Below, one piece after another: positions 26,008 through 33,783 of a DNA stretch of 49,374 bases (the first letter of the stretch is position 1; the number at the start of each line of letters is the position of its first letter). The DNA comes from Planctomycetia bacterium (lineage in GTDB: Bacteria; Planctomycetota; Planctomycetia; Pirellulales; Thermoguttaceae): NCBI GenBank assembly GCA_030527015.1, contig JAUNBR010000023.1, forward strand, positions 1-49,374. Direction: 5' to 3'. The notes under the pieces are model-generated. The model saw only the letters and a list, made by a program, of their open reading frames with translations, was not told the origin of the DNA and did no database searches. A program made the translations under genes and the position numbers.

Positions 26008-26044
26008 ACAAAAAAACCTTTATGGGTGAGAATACTTTTTGTTT

Positions 26045-26172
26045 TATACCCGATGCACGATAAATTTTCACTTCCCTATCAGCCGACATGCAGGCCAGCA
26101 TATTTTATTTTGCTGAAAATGTCGGCTTTTAGAACCGTACAAAATGGAAATTTAAAGGAGAGTCAGGTATAT
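26045..26172 (+). repeat. Hairpin element, long form
   Basis: A end TATACCCGATGCACGATAAA; the copy is about 128 bp because about 20 bp (CAGCCGACATGCAGGCCAGC) is added before the stem, giving a longer stem in which GCCGACAT pairs with ATGTCGGC. B end GAGTCAGGTATA. Confidence 0.8.
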
Positions 26173-26314
26173 TCTCGATACACTAATAAAATTCCATTTT
26201 CTCTGCATTTTATACTCGATGTACGATAAAATTCCGCTTCCCAGGCATCGTGCTTCACAGAAAACGCCAGTTTTTGTGACTGAGCGAAACGAATTTTAAA
26301 ATGAGACCAGTATA
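26169..26314 (+). repeat. Truncated copy followed by a full copy at its loop
   Basis: The first part (26169-26210) runs from TATTCTCGATACACTAAT to CTCTGCATTT. There the full copy 26211-26314 begins (TATACTCGATGTACGATAAA) and runs to GAGACCAGTATA. Confidence 0.8.
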
Positions 26315-26380
26315 TATAAGTATACTTTAATTCTATTTAAAATAAAAGATACCCGGGCAAAATAATATTTTCCGCTGGAA

Positions 26381-26485
26381 TATGCTGGTTCCACTTTAAA
26401 TTTCCGTTTTATGCGGTTCTGAAAACAGGCATTTTGCTTCGCTGAAAATGCCTGGGAAGCGGAATTTTATCGTGTATCGGGTGTG
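26381..26485 (-). repeat. Inverted hairpin element with reversed loop
   Basis: B end TATGCTGGTTCCACTTTAAA and A end GTGTATCGGGTG show minus orientation, but the loop reads TTTTGCTTCGCTGAAAA as in plus copies. All other typical minus copies read TTTTCAGCGAAGC. Confidence 0.85.
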
Positions 26486-26550
26486 AAACCGAGTTTTGTC
26501 TGAATTTTATGCTAAATTTTCATTTTCTAAAGTTACGAAGATAAACGTTT

Positions 26551-26660
26551 TATGCCTGATGCACAATAAATTTTTACTTTCTCTGTCCGCTTTCCCGGCA
26601 TTTTTGATTCACAGAAAATACACAGCTTTCGTGGCCGAGTAAAAATAAGGATTCAAAAAA
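26551..26660 (+). repeat. Hairpin element, decayed copy
   Basis: A end TATGCCTGATGCACAATAAA and the centre GGCATTTTTGATTCACAG are clear; the B half is mostly lost. Confidence 0.65.
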
Positions 26661-26790
26661 AGGTATCATGTAATGCGTCAGCAAAAAACAGGTAAGAAAT
26701 GCCACAGATGAAAACTTCGTGCCAGATAAAGAGAACAGGCAAAAAAGCATAATATAAAGAATGTCAATTAAAATTTCCAGGCATACGTTA

Positions 26791-27798
26791 CTAAATTTCC
26801 ACAGGCATACGCCGCCGCCAATTTAGCATCGCGCCGGAGATATTTCGTAAAGGTGCCTCGGGAAGAAAAGAACATTCGCCGATAATTCCGCCGTTATCTC
26901 CTGCCGCGTACCGTATGGACATAATTTTTTCCGAGATACTTTCGAGTGTACTTCCAGAGGTAAAATGAGGATCCAAAATAAGATGGAAGGTAATTTTCCC
27001 TGAATGGTGATGCGTGAGACGTTCTGTATTAATGAAAGTCGTGTTACAGCGTACCACATCCACTCCAGCAGAGATTAATTGAGGTAATAATACCTGAATA
27101 TTCCCTTCCGTGGAAAAATAGGTAAACTTATCGTTTTCCTGTAATATTTTACTGTATTCTGAATACATGGGCAGGAAAAGCTCTTCCCATATTTCTGAGG
27201 AAAATGGTAAGCCAGTACTGTCCGTCCAGTCATCACCTATACAAATTGCGTCGACTGGAGTGGCGCACCAGGCATGTAACTGCTGAAGATAATACGTATG
27301 AAGCCGGTTCAAAAAATGACGTAAAACAGCCGATCTTTGTTCGATCATGGTAATCGCCTGCGAAGCTCCTAAAAGTGCCTGAAGCCGACGAAAAGGGCGA
27401 ATTCCACTCTGGAGAATTATAAAACGTGGATTTCCATCACAAAATTTTGTGACTTCTTGAATCGAAGATTCAGAAATGGACGGTTTCGGAATAAGGCAAG
27501 ATTCCAGCTCATTTCCATCATTTAATAAATGAGAATCGGTGTCCGGGAAAATACCGTCTGGTGTTTTATACCATAAACATCCCCAGTTATCCGTCTGAAG
27601 AAGGGAGGAATCCGTTTTTGAAGAACTAAACGAGAAACGATAATCTAAAAAATCCAGATCGCATGTAAACCGACAGCGCAGTTCGTCACACTCTTCTTTC
27701 CGAATCTGATATACTTTCTGGGGTATATTCAGAACCGTGGGGATGGGTGCGGATACTTGATGGTATATGGTATTAATTACACGATCTCTGGGCGTCAT
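26791..27798 (-). CDS. URO-D-family (uroporphyrinogen decarboxylase-like) protein
   Basis: The 335-residue protein begins MTPRDRVINTIYHQVSAPIP, the usual opening of URO-D superfamily members related to methyltransferases (MtaA/MtbA-like) rather than HemE. Further family-like stretches are AICIGDDWTDSTGLPFSSEI, FLPMYSEYSKILQ, YFSTEGNIQVLLPQLISAGV and GDNGGIIGECSFLPEAP. Proteins of this type in PVC bacteria are often of unknown substrate; a role in cobalamin-dependent methyl transfer or in other one-carbon reactions is possible but unproven. No corrinoid protein gene is adjacent. The ATG is preceded by AGGA. The FGGY kinase gene lies downstream on the same strand after nearly 800 bp of repeats, so co-transcription is doubtful. 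Confidence 0.78.
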   Translation of the reverse strand: MTPRDRVINTIYHQVSAPIPTVLNIPQKVYQIRKEECDELRCRFTCDLDFLDYRFSFSSSKTDSSLLQTDNWGCLWYKTPDGIFPDTDSHLLNDGNELESCLIPKPSISESSIQEVTKFCDGNPRFIILQSGIRPFRRLQALLGASQAITMIEQRSAVLRHFLNRLHTYYLQQLHAWCATPVDAICIGDDWTDSTGLPFSSEIWEELFLPMYSEYSKILQENDKFTYFSTEGNIQVLLPQLISAGVDVVRCNTTFINTERLTHHHSGKITFHLILDPHFTSGSTLESISEKIMSIRYAAGDNGGIIGECSFLPEAPLRNISGAMLNWRRRMPVEI

Positions 27799-28240
27799 TA
27801 TCTCTCATTCCTAAAAATTTTTATCCATGAACTGCATATTATGGGAATCATGGAAATTTTTGCAAGAGCTTTTTCTCATTTTATCTTAAAAAAGAAGATA
27901 TTTTTTCAAAAACAGTAAAATTTCTTTCGTACAGGTGACATTTTTATATAAAAAATGAATTTTGTGATAAAATATTCTCTCTAAATATGTTCCTGAATTT
28001 TATAATGGTACCACTTATCTTCGCACTTTTTACATTTTCACTTTAGCCGTCCTGACATCAGTATCTTCGGTAAAACAAAATATCAGTAAAACGAAAATCA
28101 TAATGTGTCAGGTGTATACGGATTCATCGTTAAATTCCCACTTTCCTTGTCTGCTGGCGTGCAGGCCGGTATTTTGTTTCACTGAAAATGCTTACTTCCA
28201 GAACCGTATATGTCGGAAATTTAAAGCAGAACCGTAAGGC
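27799..28240. other. Intergenic region (URO-D-family gene / LptF-G permease)
   Basis: 27799-28000 is AT-rich and holds only the ribosome binding site of the URO-D-family gene. 28003-28118 is a decayed inverted hairpin element (ending ATCATAATGTGTCAGGTGTA) and 28115-28229 is a long-form copy. Confidence 0.6.
28115..28229 (+). repeat. Hairpin element, long form
   Basis: A end TATACGGATTCATCGTTAAA, extra segment CTGGCGTGCAGGCCGG like that of the 26045-26172 copy, GGTATTTTGTTTCACTG then AAAATGC; the B end is decayed. It ends just before the permease stop codon. Confidence 0.72.
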
Positions 28241-29551
28241 TCAAGTATAAAATTCTGCAAAAAGAACGGCCGCCACGGAATAAAAAATAAAAATAGGAAG
28301 CCAGGCAGCCATTAAAGGTGACACATCACCATGATTTCCTAAAAAGGTGCATATGCCAGGAATTATAATATAACTTAAAATGATAAATATTAAAATAACA
28401 GAAATAAAAAATTTTGAGCGGAAGCGCCCAGATAAAATAATAGGTAAACTCAGTAAAAGTAATGACATATCCAAAAAAGGTTTCAAAATCCGGCTGTGTA
28501 TTTCGATTCGTGAATGAAGCTGGTAATCCGTACTGGGTTTTTTTATCTTATCCCATAAATCAAGAAGAGAAAGGGGTACATATGGTGTCTTTTGTTGGAT
28601 AAATGAAGAAGGTGATATATTCGTACAAAAGAATATTTCGTCCGATTTTATCCAGTCTGCATCTTCAGAGGTTAAAATAATTTTCTCAGAAGAATCTGTT
28701 TTAGATGTGTTTTGGGAATTTTTTTCTGACATGATGGTTTTTGTGTCTTTTTCAGTAGGCGCATTCTCATCTGAAAAAGTGTTTTGTACCGTGCTTTGGG
28801 AGAGAAAATCTTTTTGTGGTAAAAAAACAGGATGTTCTCTCAGAAAATTTTTCAGCTCTCCAAAATTTTCTATTTTTTTTATGAGATAACCAGATGAATG
28901 ATTTTCTGGGGAAGGATACCATTCCGCAGATTCTCCCACGATATAAACATTTTTTGTTGCCAGAGTGGAAGGTATAATGAATCGGGGGGCGCCAATTTCC
29001 CCCTGTTCTAAATCCAGAGAGTCACCCTGAAAACTGATTCCCGTCAGTAAATCACGCTGGGTGAATGCATTATGAGATTTTTCCAAATAACTATTATTAC
29101 TTGCGCCGGGCCAATTTTTACATAACGGCAAAAAACATTCTTGAATAAGTGTTAAAATAATAATAAGGAAAAATCCTGTATACATAAAAGGAATGGCTAT
29201 TCGCCACCGAGAAAATCCACTGGTTAAGACCGGGATAACTTCTCCTCCGCGAGTGTTCAGATTACTAGCTTTTTCCAGAGAATATAAGGCAAGAGTTGCG
29301 CCGACGAGAACTGGAATTCCGCCGACCAGCCTTAAAATATAAAATGTGTGAATAAAATAATACTGCACCAGAGTAATGGCACCGAAGAAGATCCCTTTTT
29401 TTTGAAAAAGTTCAAAAATATCATCGATTTTAGGGAAGCAGTCAAAAACCAAAAAAATTGCCAGACCTACAAAAAGACAGAGTGTAAAATTCCATAAATA
29501 CCGTGCAACAAAATAACGGTCAATAATCGTAAAATAAGGAAAGGAAAACAT
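28241..29551 (-). CDS. LptF/LptG-type LPS export permease (YjgP/YjgQ family)
   Basis: The 436-residue membrane protein fits the YjgP/YjgQ family that, with LptB, extracts LPS from the inner membrane toward LptC/LptA. Transmembrane helices are visible near residues 15-35 (YLWNFTLCLFVGLAIFLVFD), 50-75, 100-125 (IPFMYTGFFLIIILTLIQE), and in the last third (FLDMSLLLLSLPIILSG, FFISVILIFIILSYIIIPG, AAWLPIFIFYSVAAVLF), with a large periplasmic section between. The opening TIIDRYFVARYLWNF is typical. About 60 residues of Ser/Thr/Glu/Lys-rich sequence around 245-300 are an unusual insertion in the periplasmic part. Whether it is LptF or LptG cannot be decided. LptE-like and waaA genes in the window support an LPS-making cell. 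Confidence 0.88.
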   Translation of the reverse strand: MFSFPYFTIIDRYFVARYLWNFTLCLFVGLAIFLVFDCFPKIDDIFELFQKKGIFFGAITLVQYYFIHTFYILRLVGGIPVLVGATLALYSLEKASNLNTRGGEVIPVLTSGFSRWRIAIPFMYTGFFLIIILTLIQECFLPLCKNWPGASNNSYLEKSHNAFTQRDLLTGISFQGDSLDLEQGEIGAPRFIIPSTLATKNVYIVGESAEWYPSPENHSSGYLIKKIENFGELKNFLREHPVFLPQKDFLSQSTVQNTFSDENAPTEKDTKTIMSEKNSQNTSKTDSSEKIILTSEDADWIKSDEIFFCTNISPSSFIQQKTPYVPLSLLDLWDKIKKPSTDYQLHSRIEIHSRILKPFLDMSLLLLSLPIILSGRFRSKFFISVILIFIILSYIIIPGICTFLGNHGDVSPLMAAWLPIFIFYSVAAVLFAEFYT

Positions 29552-29737
29552 TTCAGAGACCTCACAAAAAATTTTATTTCTGATGCACAGTCAAATTTTA
29601 ATGGACAAAAATTGAATTTTTTTACTCGAAACACGATAATTTCGTTTCTTTAATATTTATGAATACTTAAATACGGACTTTTGTGGATGCAAAAAACTTA
29701 AGTTTATACGTTTAGTCTATTTATTTTGTAGGGCATT

Positions 29738-29844
29738 TATACCTGATGCACTATGAATTTTCGCTTCCACGGCATTTTTGCTTCGCTGAAAATGGCCTGC
29801 TTTCAGAACCACACAAAATGGATATTTAAAAGAGAACCAGTATA
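29738..29844 (+). repeat. Dispersed hairpin element, full copy
   Basis: A end TATACCTGATGCACTATGAA, GGCATTTTTGCTTCGCTG, AAAATGGCCTGC, B end GAGAACCAGTATA. Confidence 0.9.
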
Positions 29845-30074
29845 TATAAAATTTGGAACGCTTAAAAGTGAAATATATGTATTTTTTATATATTTCCATT
29901 TTACACATGAAACCATTTTTATTCCAGAGGGATTTCTTTTTTATAAAAATATGTTACACTGAAATCTTTCGATTTTCATAAAAATTTTATTTTTTATGGT
30001 GCAGAAACTAAATTTATAGAGGGATAAAATTTTAGAGTGATGGAATTTTATAGGGATGTATGTTAATTTTAATT

Positions 30075-30181
30075 TAATACTGGCTTTCCTCTTAAATTTC
30101 CGTTTTGTGCGGCTCTGAAAAAGTCATTTTCAGCGAAGTAAAATGCCGGGGAAGCGGAAATTTATAGTGTATCGGGGATAA
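30075..30181 (-). repeat. Dispersed hairpin element, full copy
   Basis: B end TAATACTGGCTTTCCTCTTA, GTGCGGCTCTGAAAAAG, AAAATGCC, A end TATAGTGTATCGGGGATA. The A end lies 33 bp before the waaA start. Confidence 0.88.
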
Positions 30182-30214
30182 AAAAGTATCTGGAATTTAA
30201 ATATATATTTTGAA

Positions 30215-31552
30215 ATGCTCTGCTGGTTTTTAAATTTTTTGTATTTATTACTGTTACTGCTGTTCTCTCCCTGGTTAATTTTTCGTGCAGTTACCACAGG
30301 CCGGTACCGAGAAGGGTTTTGTGAGAAATTTTTAGGCCGAATTCCTATTTCTTCGAAATTAGAAGGAGAAAAAAAGAGAGTCTGGATTCATGCTGTCAGT
30401 GTGGGAGAAGTCCAGCTGGCGTTTACTCTTCTGAATGCGCTGAAGGAGATGTATCCCCAATTTTTGTATGCGGTTTCCACCACTTCTAAAACAGGAATGG
30501 AGCTGGCACGAAAAAAATTTCCTCAAGATATGGTATTTTATTGTCCTCTGGATTTTACCTGGAGTGTGAAAAACGTTTTGCGGCGACTTCAGCCAGATTT
30601 ACTTATTTTAGTGGAACTGGAACTGTGGCCGAATCTTCTTTTGGAAATGCAAAAACAAAAAATCCCTGTCGTGGTGATAAATGCCCGTTTAAGTGAAAAA
30701 AGTTTTCGTGGATACAGGCGTATTTTATTTCTTGCACGGAAAATGGTGCGTTCTGTATCTCTGGTTTTGGCACAAGATGAGAAAACCGCGGAACGTTTTA
30801 AATATCTGGGAGTACCTCCTTCTCGAGTGATAAATGTGGGATCCATGAAATATGATGGAGCTGTCATGGATCGCGGTAATTCTAGAACCGTAAATCTGGC
30901 GAAATTATGGAATGTCACGGCAGAGGATGTGGTCTTTTTGGCGGGCAGCACTCAGTTTCCTGAGGAAAAGATGGCAGTAAATGCGTTTTGTGAGCTTAAA
31001 GATCAGTTTCCGCGATTACGGATGATTCTTGTGCCGAGACATCCAGAGCGTTTTGAAGAAGTGGCTGCATTATTAAATGAAACAGGACTTTCATGGCAGA
31101 GACGCTCTCTGCTTCAGGAGAAAAGCACATTAAAAATGGGGGAAGGGCATGCACCGGGGGGTTCTTTTAGCCGAATTTTGCTTGTCGACTCGGTGGGGGA
31201 GCTGGGAGCATTTTGGGGACTGGCGAAAATAGGATTCGTTGGCGGCAGTATGGGAAACCGGGGCGGGCAAAATATGATAGAAGCGGCGGCTTATGGTTCT
31301 GCGGTATGTTTTGGACCGAATACCTGGAATTTTCGGGATATCGTCACGTCCATGCTGGAAAAAAATGCAGCTGTCGTGATTCATACTCCATCAGAACTGA
31401 CTGATTTTCTTTACCGCTGCCTGACGGAGACATCTTTTGCGGAGACACTTCAAAAAAATGCCACCGAATTTATTCGTTCTCAGCAGGGTGCCACTTTAAG
31501 AACAGTGAAAATGATCGCAGAAAATCAAAAATGGCTGGCGCAGAGTGAGTAA
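30215..31552 (+). CDS. waaA: 3-deoxy-D-manno-octulosonic acid (Kdo) transferase
   Basis: WaaA/KdtA (445 residues) adds Kdo from CMP-Kdo to the lipid A precursor at the inner face of the membrane, the first step of LPS core assembly. An N-terminal membrane anchor (about residues 5-25) is followed by the GT30 domain with WIHAVSVGEVQLAFTLLNAL, in which Glu65 is the expected catalytic base. Further features are STTSKTGMELARKKF, YCPLDFTWSVKNVL, LVELELWPNLLLEM, VVINARLSEKSF and, in the C-terminal Rossmann half, FLAGSTQFPEEKMAVNAF, LVPRHPERFEEV and FVGGSMGNRGGQNMIEAAAY. Length is normal for the family (about 420-430) with a small extension. Confidence 0.94.
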   Translation: MLCWFLNFLYLLLLLLFSPWLIFRAVTTGRYREGFCEKFLGRIPISSKLEGEKKRVWIHAVSVGEVQLAFTLLNALKEMYPQFLYAVSTTSKTGMELARKKFPQDMVFYCPLDFTWSVKNVLRRLQPDLLILVELELWPNLLLEMQKQKIPVVVINARLSEKSFRGYRRILFLARKMVRSVSLVLAQDEKTAERFKYLGVPPSRVINVGSMKYDGAVMDRGNSRTVNLAKLWNVTAEDVVFLAGSTQFPEEKMAVNAFCELKDQFPRLRMILVPRHPERFEEVAALLNETGLSWQRRSLLQEKSTLKMGEGHAPGGSFSRILLVDSVGELGAFWGLAKIGFVGGSMGNRGGQNMIEAAAYGSAVCFGPNTWNFRDIVTSMLEKNAAVVIHTPSELTDFLYRCLTETSFAETLQKNATEFIRSQQGATLRTVKMIAENQKWLAQSE

Positions 31553-31666
31553 TTTTGGATAATTTTTCTGTGCGTTATATTAATAATTTATTTTATACTA
31601 TTTTTTATTTCCACTTTTTAGTGTTTTTGATGTACGAAATGTTTTTTTTTCTGACGGTATAAATTT

Positions 31667-31832
31667 TTACTGGTTCTACTTTAGATTTCCGTTTTATGTG
31701 GTTCTGAAGGTCAGTTTTCCAAGAAATAGACTGGTTTTCCTATAAATTTTCGCTTTTTTGTGGTCTGAAAGCAGTCATTTTCAGCGAAGCAAAAATGCCG
31801 GAAAAGTGGAAATTTATAGTGCATCGGGTTTA
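31667..31832 (-). repeat. Truncated and full inverted hairpin elements in series
   Basis: The first part (31667-31729) begins TACTGGTTCTACTTTAGA and stops at CAAGAAATA; the second (31730-31832) begins GACTGGTTTTCCTATAAA and ends TATAGTGCATCGGGTTTA. This resembles one copy inserted in the loop of another. Confidence 0.75.
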
Positions 31833-31918
31833 AAAATACATGAAAAAATGATACTTAAGGGTTTCGGGGGTTTTTTTTGTGGAAAATCAGAGTATAATTA
31901 ACCTTTATATTAATAATT

Positions 31919-32017
31919 TATACTGGCTCTACTTTAAATTTCCATTTTTGAGACTGTGAAATTCGAGATATTTTTTGTGGCTCAAAGAATCATGAAATTT
32001 ATAGTGGATCTGATATA
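31919..32017 (-). repeat. Hairpin element, decayed inverted copy
   Basis: B end TATACTGGCTCTACTTTAAA is well kept; the centre is changed; the A side reads GAAATTTATAGTGGATCTG. It ends 43 bp before the response regulator start. Confidence 0.75.
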
Positions 32018-32060
32018 AAATGTTTTGTTTTATTCGTGGCAGATTCTAGGAATTTTATTT

Positions 32061-32465
32061 ATGAATCTTGATGTAAAAAATAATGCCGGTAAAAAAATTC
32101 TGATAATAGATGATGATCAGGAAATCGTGGAATCCATGCAGCTTGCGCTGGAGTCAAAAGGTTATCAGGTATTTTGTGGGAGTGATGGAAATCAGGGTTT
32201 AGCCCTTACGGAACGGGAATCACCTGATCTATTAATTTTGGATATGATGATGCCAAAACGCAGTGGTTTTTTAGTTATGGAGAAATTACGACGCACGTTA
32301 AGAGTTCCGGTAAGGATAATTATGATTACTGCGAATGAAGGTAACCGACATAAAACATACGCGGAAACTTTAGGTGTGGATGATTATATTCGGAAACCAT
32401 TTCCCATGGACCGTTTACTGGAAAGTGTAAAACGGTTAATCGGAGAGCCTGACCATAATGCCTGA
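32061..32465 (+). CDS. Single-domain response regulator
   Basis: From ATG 32061 the product has 134 residues and consists only of a CheY-like receiver domain. The acidic pocket is IDDDQ (Asp17, Asp18), the phospho-acceptor is Asp61 in LLILDMMMPKRSG, the Thr of MITANEG and the Lys of IRKPFP complete the active site. There is no output domain, so it probably acts by protein-protein contact in a phosphorelay. An in-frame TTG at 32025 would add 12 residues with no family support, so the ATG is preferred. No histidine kinase is present in the window. The tandem repeat array begins 38 bp after the stop codon. Confidence 0.92.
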   Translation: MNLDVKNNAGKKILIIDDDQEIVESMQLALESKGYQVFCGSDGNQGLALTERESPDLLILDMMMPKRSGFLVMEKLRRTLRVPVRIIMITANEGNRHKTYAETLGVDDYIRKPFPMDRLLESVKRLIGEPDHNA

Positions 32466-32502
32466 TGTTTTTGGGTGTGGCAGATTTCTCGGATTCTCTT
32501 TT

Positions 32503-33350
32503 ATACCTGATACACTTATAAGATTCCGTTTTTTCCGTCATTTTGTTTCGCTGAAAATGCCTGCTTTCAGAGCCGCGGAAAACGGAAATTTAAGTGGAGC
32601 CAGCCGTAAAATTTTTGCTTTTTCCGTCATTTTGTTTCGCTGAAAATGCCTGCTTTCAGAGCCGCGGAAAACGGAAATTTAAGTGGAGCCAGCAGTAAAA
32701 TTTTTGCTTTTCCCGTCATTTTGTTTCGCTGAAAATGCCTGCTTTCAGAGCCGCAGAAAACGGAAATTTAAAGTGGGTCCAGCCGTAAAATTTTCGCTTT
32801 TTCCGTCGTTTTGTTACGCTAAAAATGCCAGCTTTCAGAACCACGGAAAACGGAAATTTAAAGTGGGTCCAGCCGTAAAATTTTCGCTTTTTCCGTCATT
32901 TTGTTTCGCTGAAAATGCCTGCTTTCAGAGCCGCAGAAAACGGAAATTTAAAGTGGGTCCAGCCGTAAAATTTTCGCTTTTTCCGTCGTTTTGTTACGCT
33001 AAAAATGCCAGCTTTCAGAACCACGGAAAACGGAAATTTAAAGTGGGTCCAGCCGTAAAATTTTCGCTTTTTCCGTCATTTTATTACGCTAAAAATGCCA
33101 GCTTTTAGAGCCGCGGAAAACGGAAATTTAAGTGGAGCCAGCAGTAAAATTTTCGCTTTTCCCGTCATTTTATTACGCTAAAAATGCCAGCTTTCAGAAC
33201 CACGGAAAACGGAAATTTAAGTGGAACCAGCCGTAAAATTTTCGCTTTTTCCGTCATTTTATTTCGCTGAAAATGCCTGCTTTTAGAGCCGCGGAAAACG
33301 GAAATTTAAAGTGAGGCCAGCCGTAAAATTTTCGCTTTTCATTTCAGTTT
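32503..33350 (+). repeat. Tandem array of hairpin-element units
   Basis: Nine full units follow one another, plus a partial tenth. The first keeps the A end (TATACCTGATACACTTATAA). Later units start GTAAAATTTTCGC at 32606, 32695, 32785, 32875, 32965, 33055, 33144 and 33233, with a partial unit from 33323. Spacing is 89 or 90 bp. Units have lost the outer A end but keep the centre, GGAAAACGGAAATTTAA and a changed B end (GGAGCCAGC or GGGTCCAGCC). Two sequence types alternate (loop TTTCGCTG versus TTACGCTA). Confidence 0.95.
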
Positions 33351-33357
33351 TAGGCGT

Positions 33358-33475
33358 TTTATATCTGACGAGCTATAAATTTTATATTTTTTGTGTTTCA
33401 CGGGACCACGAAAACAGACATTTTTAGCGCAGAAAAATGTTTGGGAAGTGAAAATGCATGTGAGTCAGGCATAAA
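33358..33475 (+). repeat. Hairpin element, decayed copy
   Basis: TATATCTGACGAGCTATAAA resembles the A end; ACATTTTTAGCG and AAAAATGT keep a stem; the right end GTGAGTCAGGCATAAA is also A-like. It follows the tandem array directly. Confidence 0.6.
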
Positions 33476-33487
33476 ATATGTATAAAT

Positions 33488-33524
33488 AAAAAAAGAGAAA
33501 ATCGTCTCGGATTTTCTCTTTTTT
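33488..33524. terminator. Bidirectional intrinsic terminator
   Basis: AGAGAAAATC (33494-33503) pairs perfectly with GATTTTCTCT (33510-33519) around GTCTCG, flanked by a run of A on the left and T on the right. It can end transcripts from both the response regulator side and the oxidoreductase side. Confidence 0.85.
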
Positions 33525-33584
33525 CATGGTTTATCGGCATGCCGGCTATAAAAATCCGCTCATGACTTATATTTGGCGCCGCTT

Positions 33585-33758
33585 TATGTGGCTTTCCTTT
33601 AAATTTCCGTTCAGTACGGTTCTAAAAGCAGGCATTTTTAGTGAAGTATACTCTGGTTCCACTTTAAGTTTTCGCTCTGTATGGTCATTATGTAAATATG
33701 TGCATGACACACATTATGAAAACCAGGAAAACGAAAATTTATAGTGTATCGGAGATAT
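33585..33758 (-). repeat. Truncated and full inverted hairpin elements in series
   Basis: A first inverted copy (33585 on; GGCTTTCCTTTAAATTTCCG) reaches TTTTTAGTGAAG, where a second begins at 33647 (TATACTCTGGTTCCACTTTA) and ends TATAGTGTATCGGAGATA. The second has an unusual centre with GTGCATGACACACATTATG. Confidence 0.78.
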
Positions 33759-33783
33759 AAAAATTAAAATATTATACTGCCGA

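Larger units (their letters stand above)
26008..26790. other. Repeat-rich intergenic region (FGGY kinase / URO-D-family gene)
   Basis: The region holds a long-form copy (26045-26172), a truncated plus a full copy (26169-26314), an inverted copy with reversed loop (26381-26485) and a decayed copy (26551-26660). The final 130 bp shows no feature. Confidence 0.7.
29552..30214. other. Intergenic region between divergent LptF/G permease and waaA
   Basis: It holds a strongly decayed hairpin element (about 29621-29712), full copies at 29738-29844 and 30075-30181, and AT-rich DNA (29850-30070) that could carry promoters but shows no convincing match. Confidence 0.6.
31553..32060. other. Intergenic region with repeats (waaA / response regulator)
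   Basis: It holds a truncated plus a full inverted copy (31667-31832) and a decayed inverted copy (31919-32017). No gene is supported. Confidence 0.65.

Noticed and set aside
32683..33108. 141-codon open frame with repeated 30-residue peptide
   Set aside because: It is the tandem repeat array translated. The 90-bp unit is a multiple of three and lacks stops in this frame, so the openness is an artefact. There is no ribosome binding site.
32503..33350. CRISPR array
   Set aside because: Units of about 90 bp follow without unique spacers, the variation lies inside the units, and no cas gene is present.
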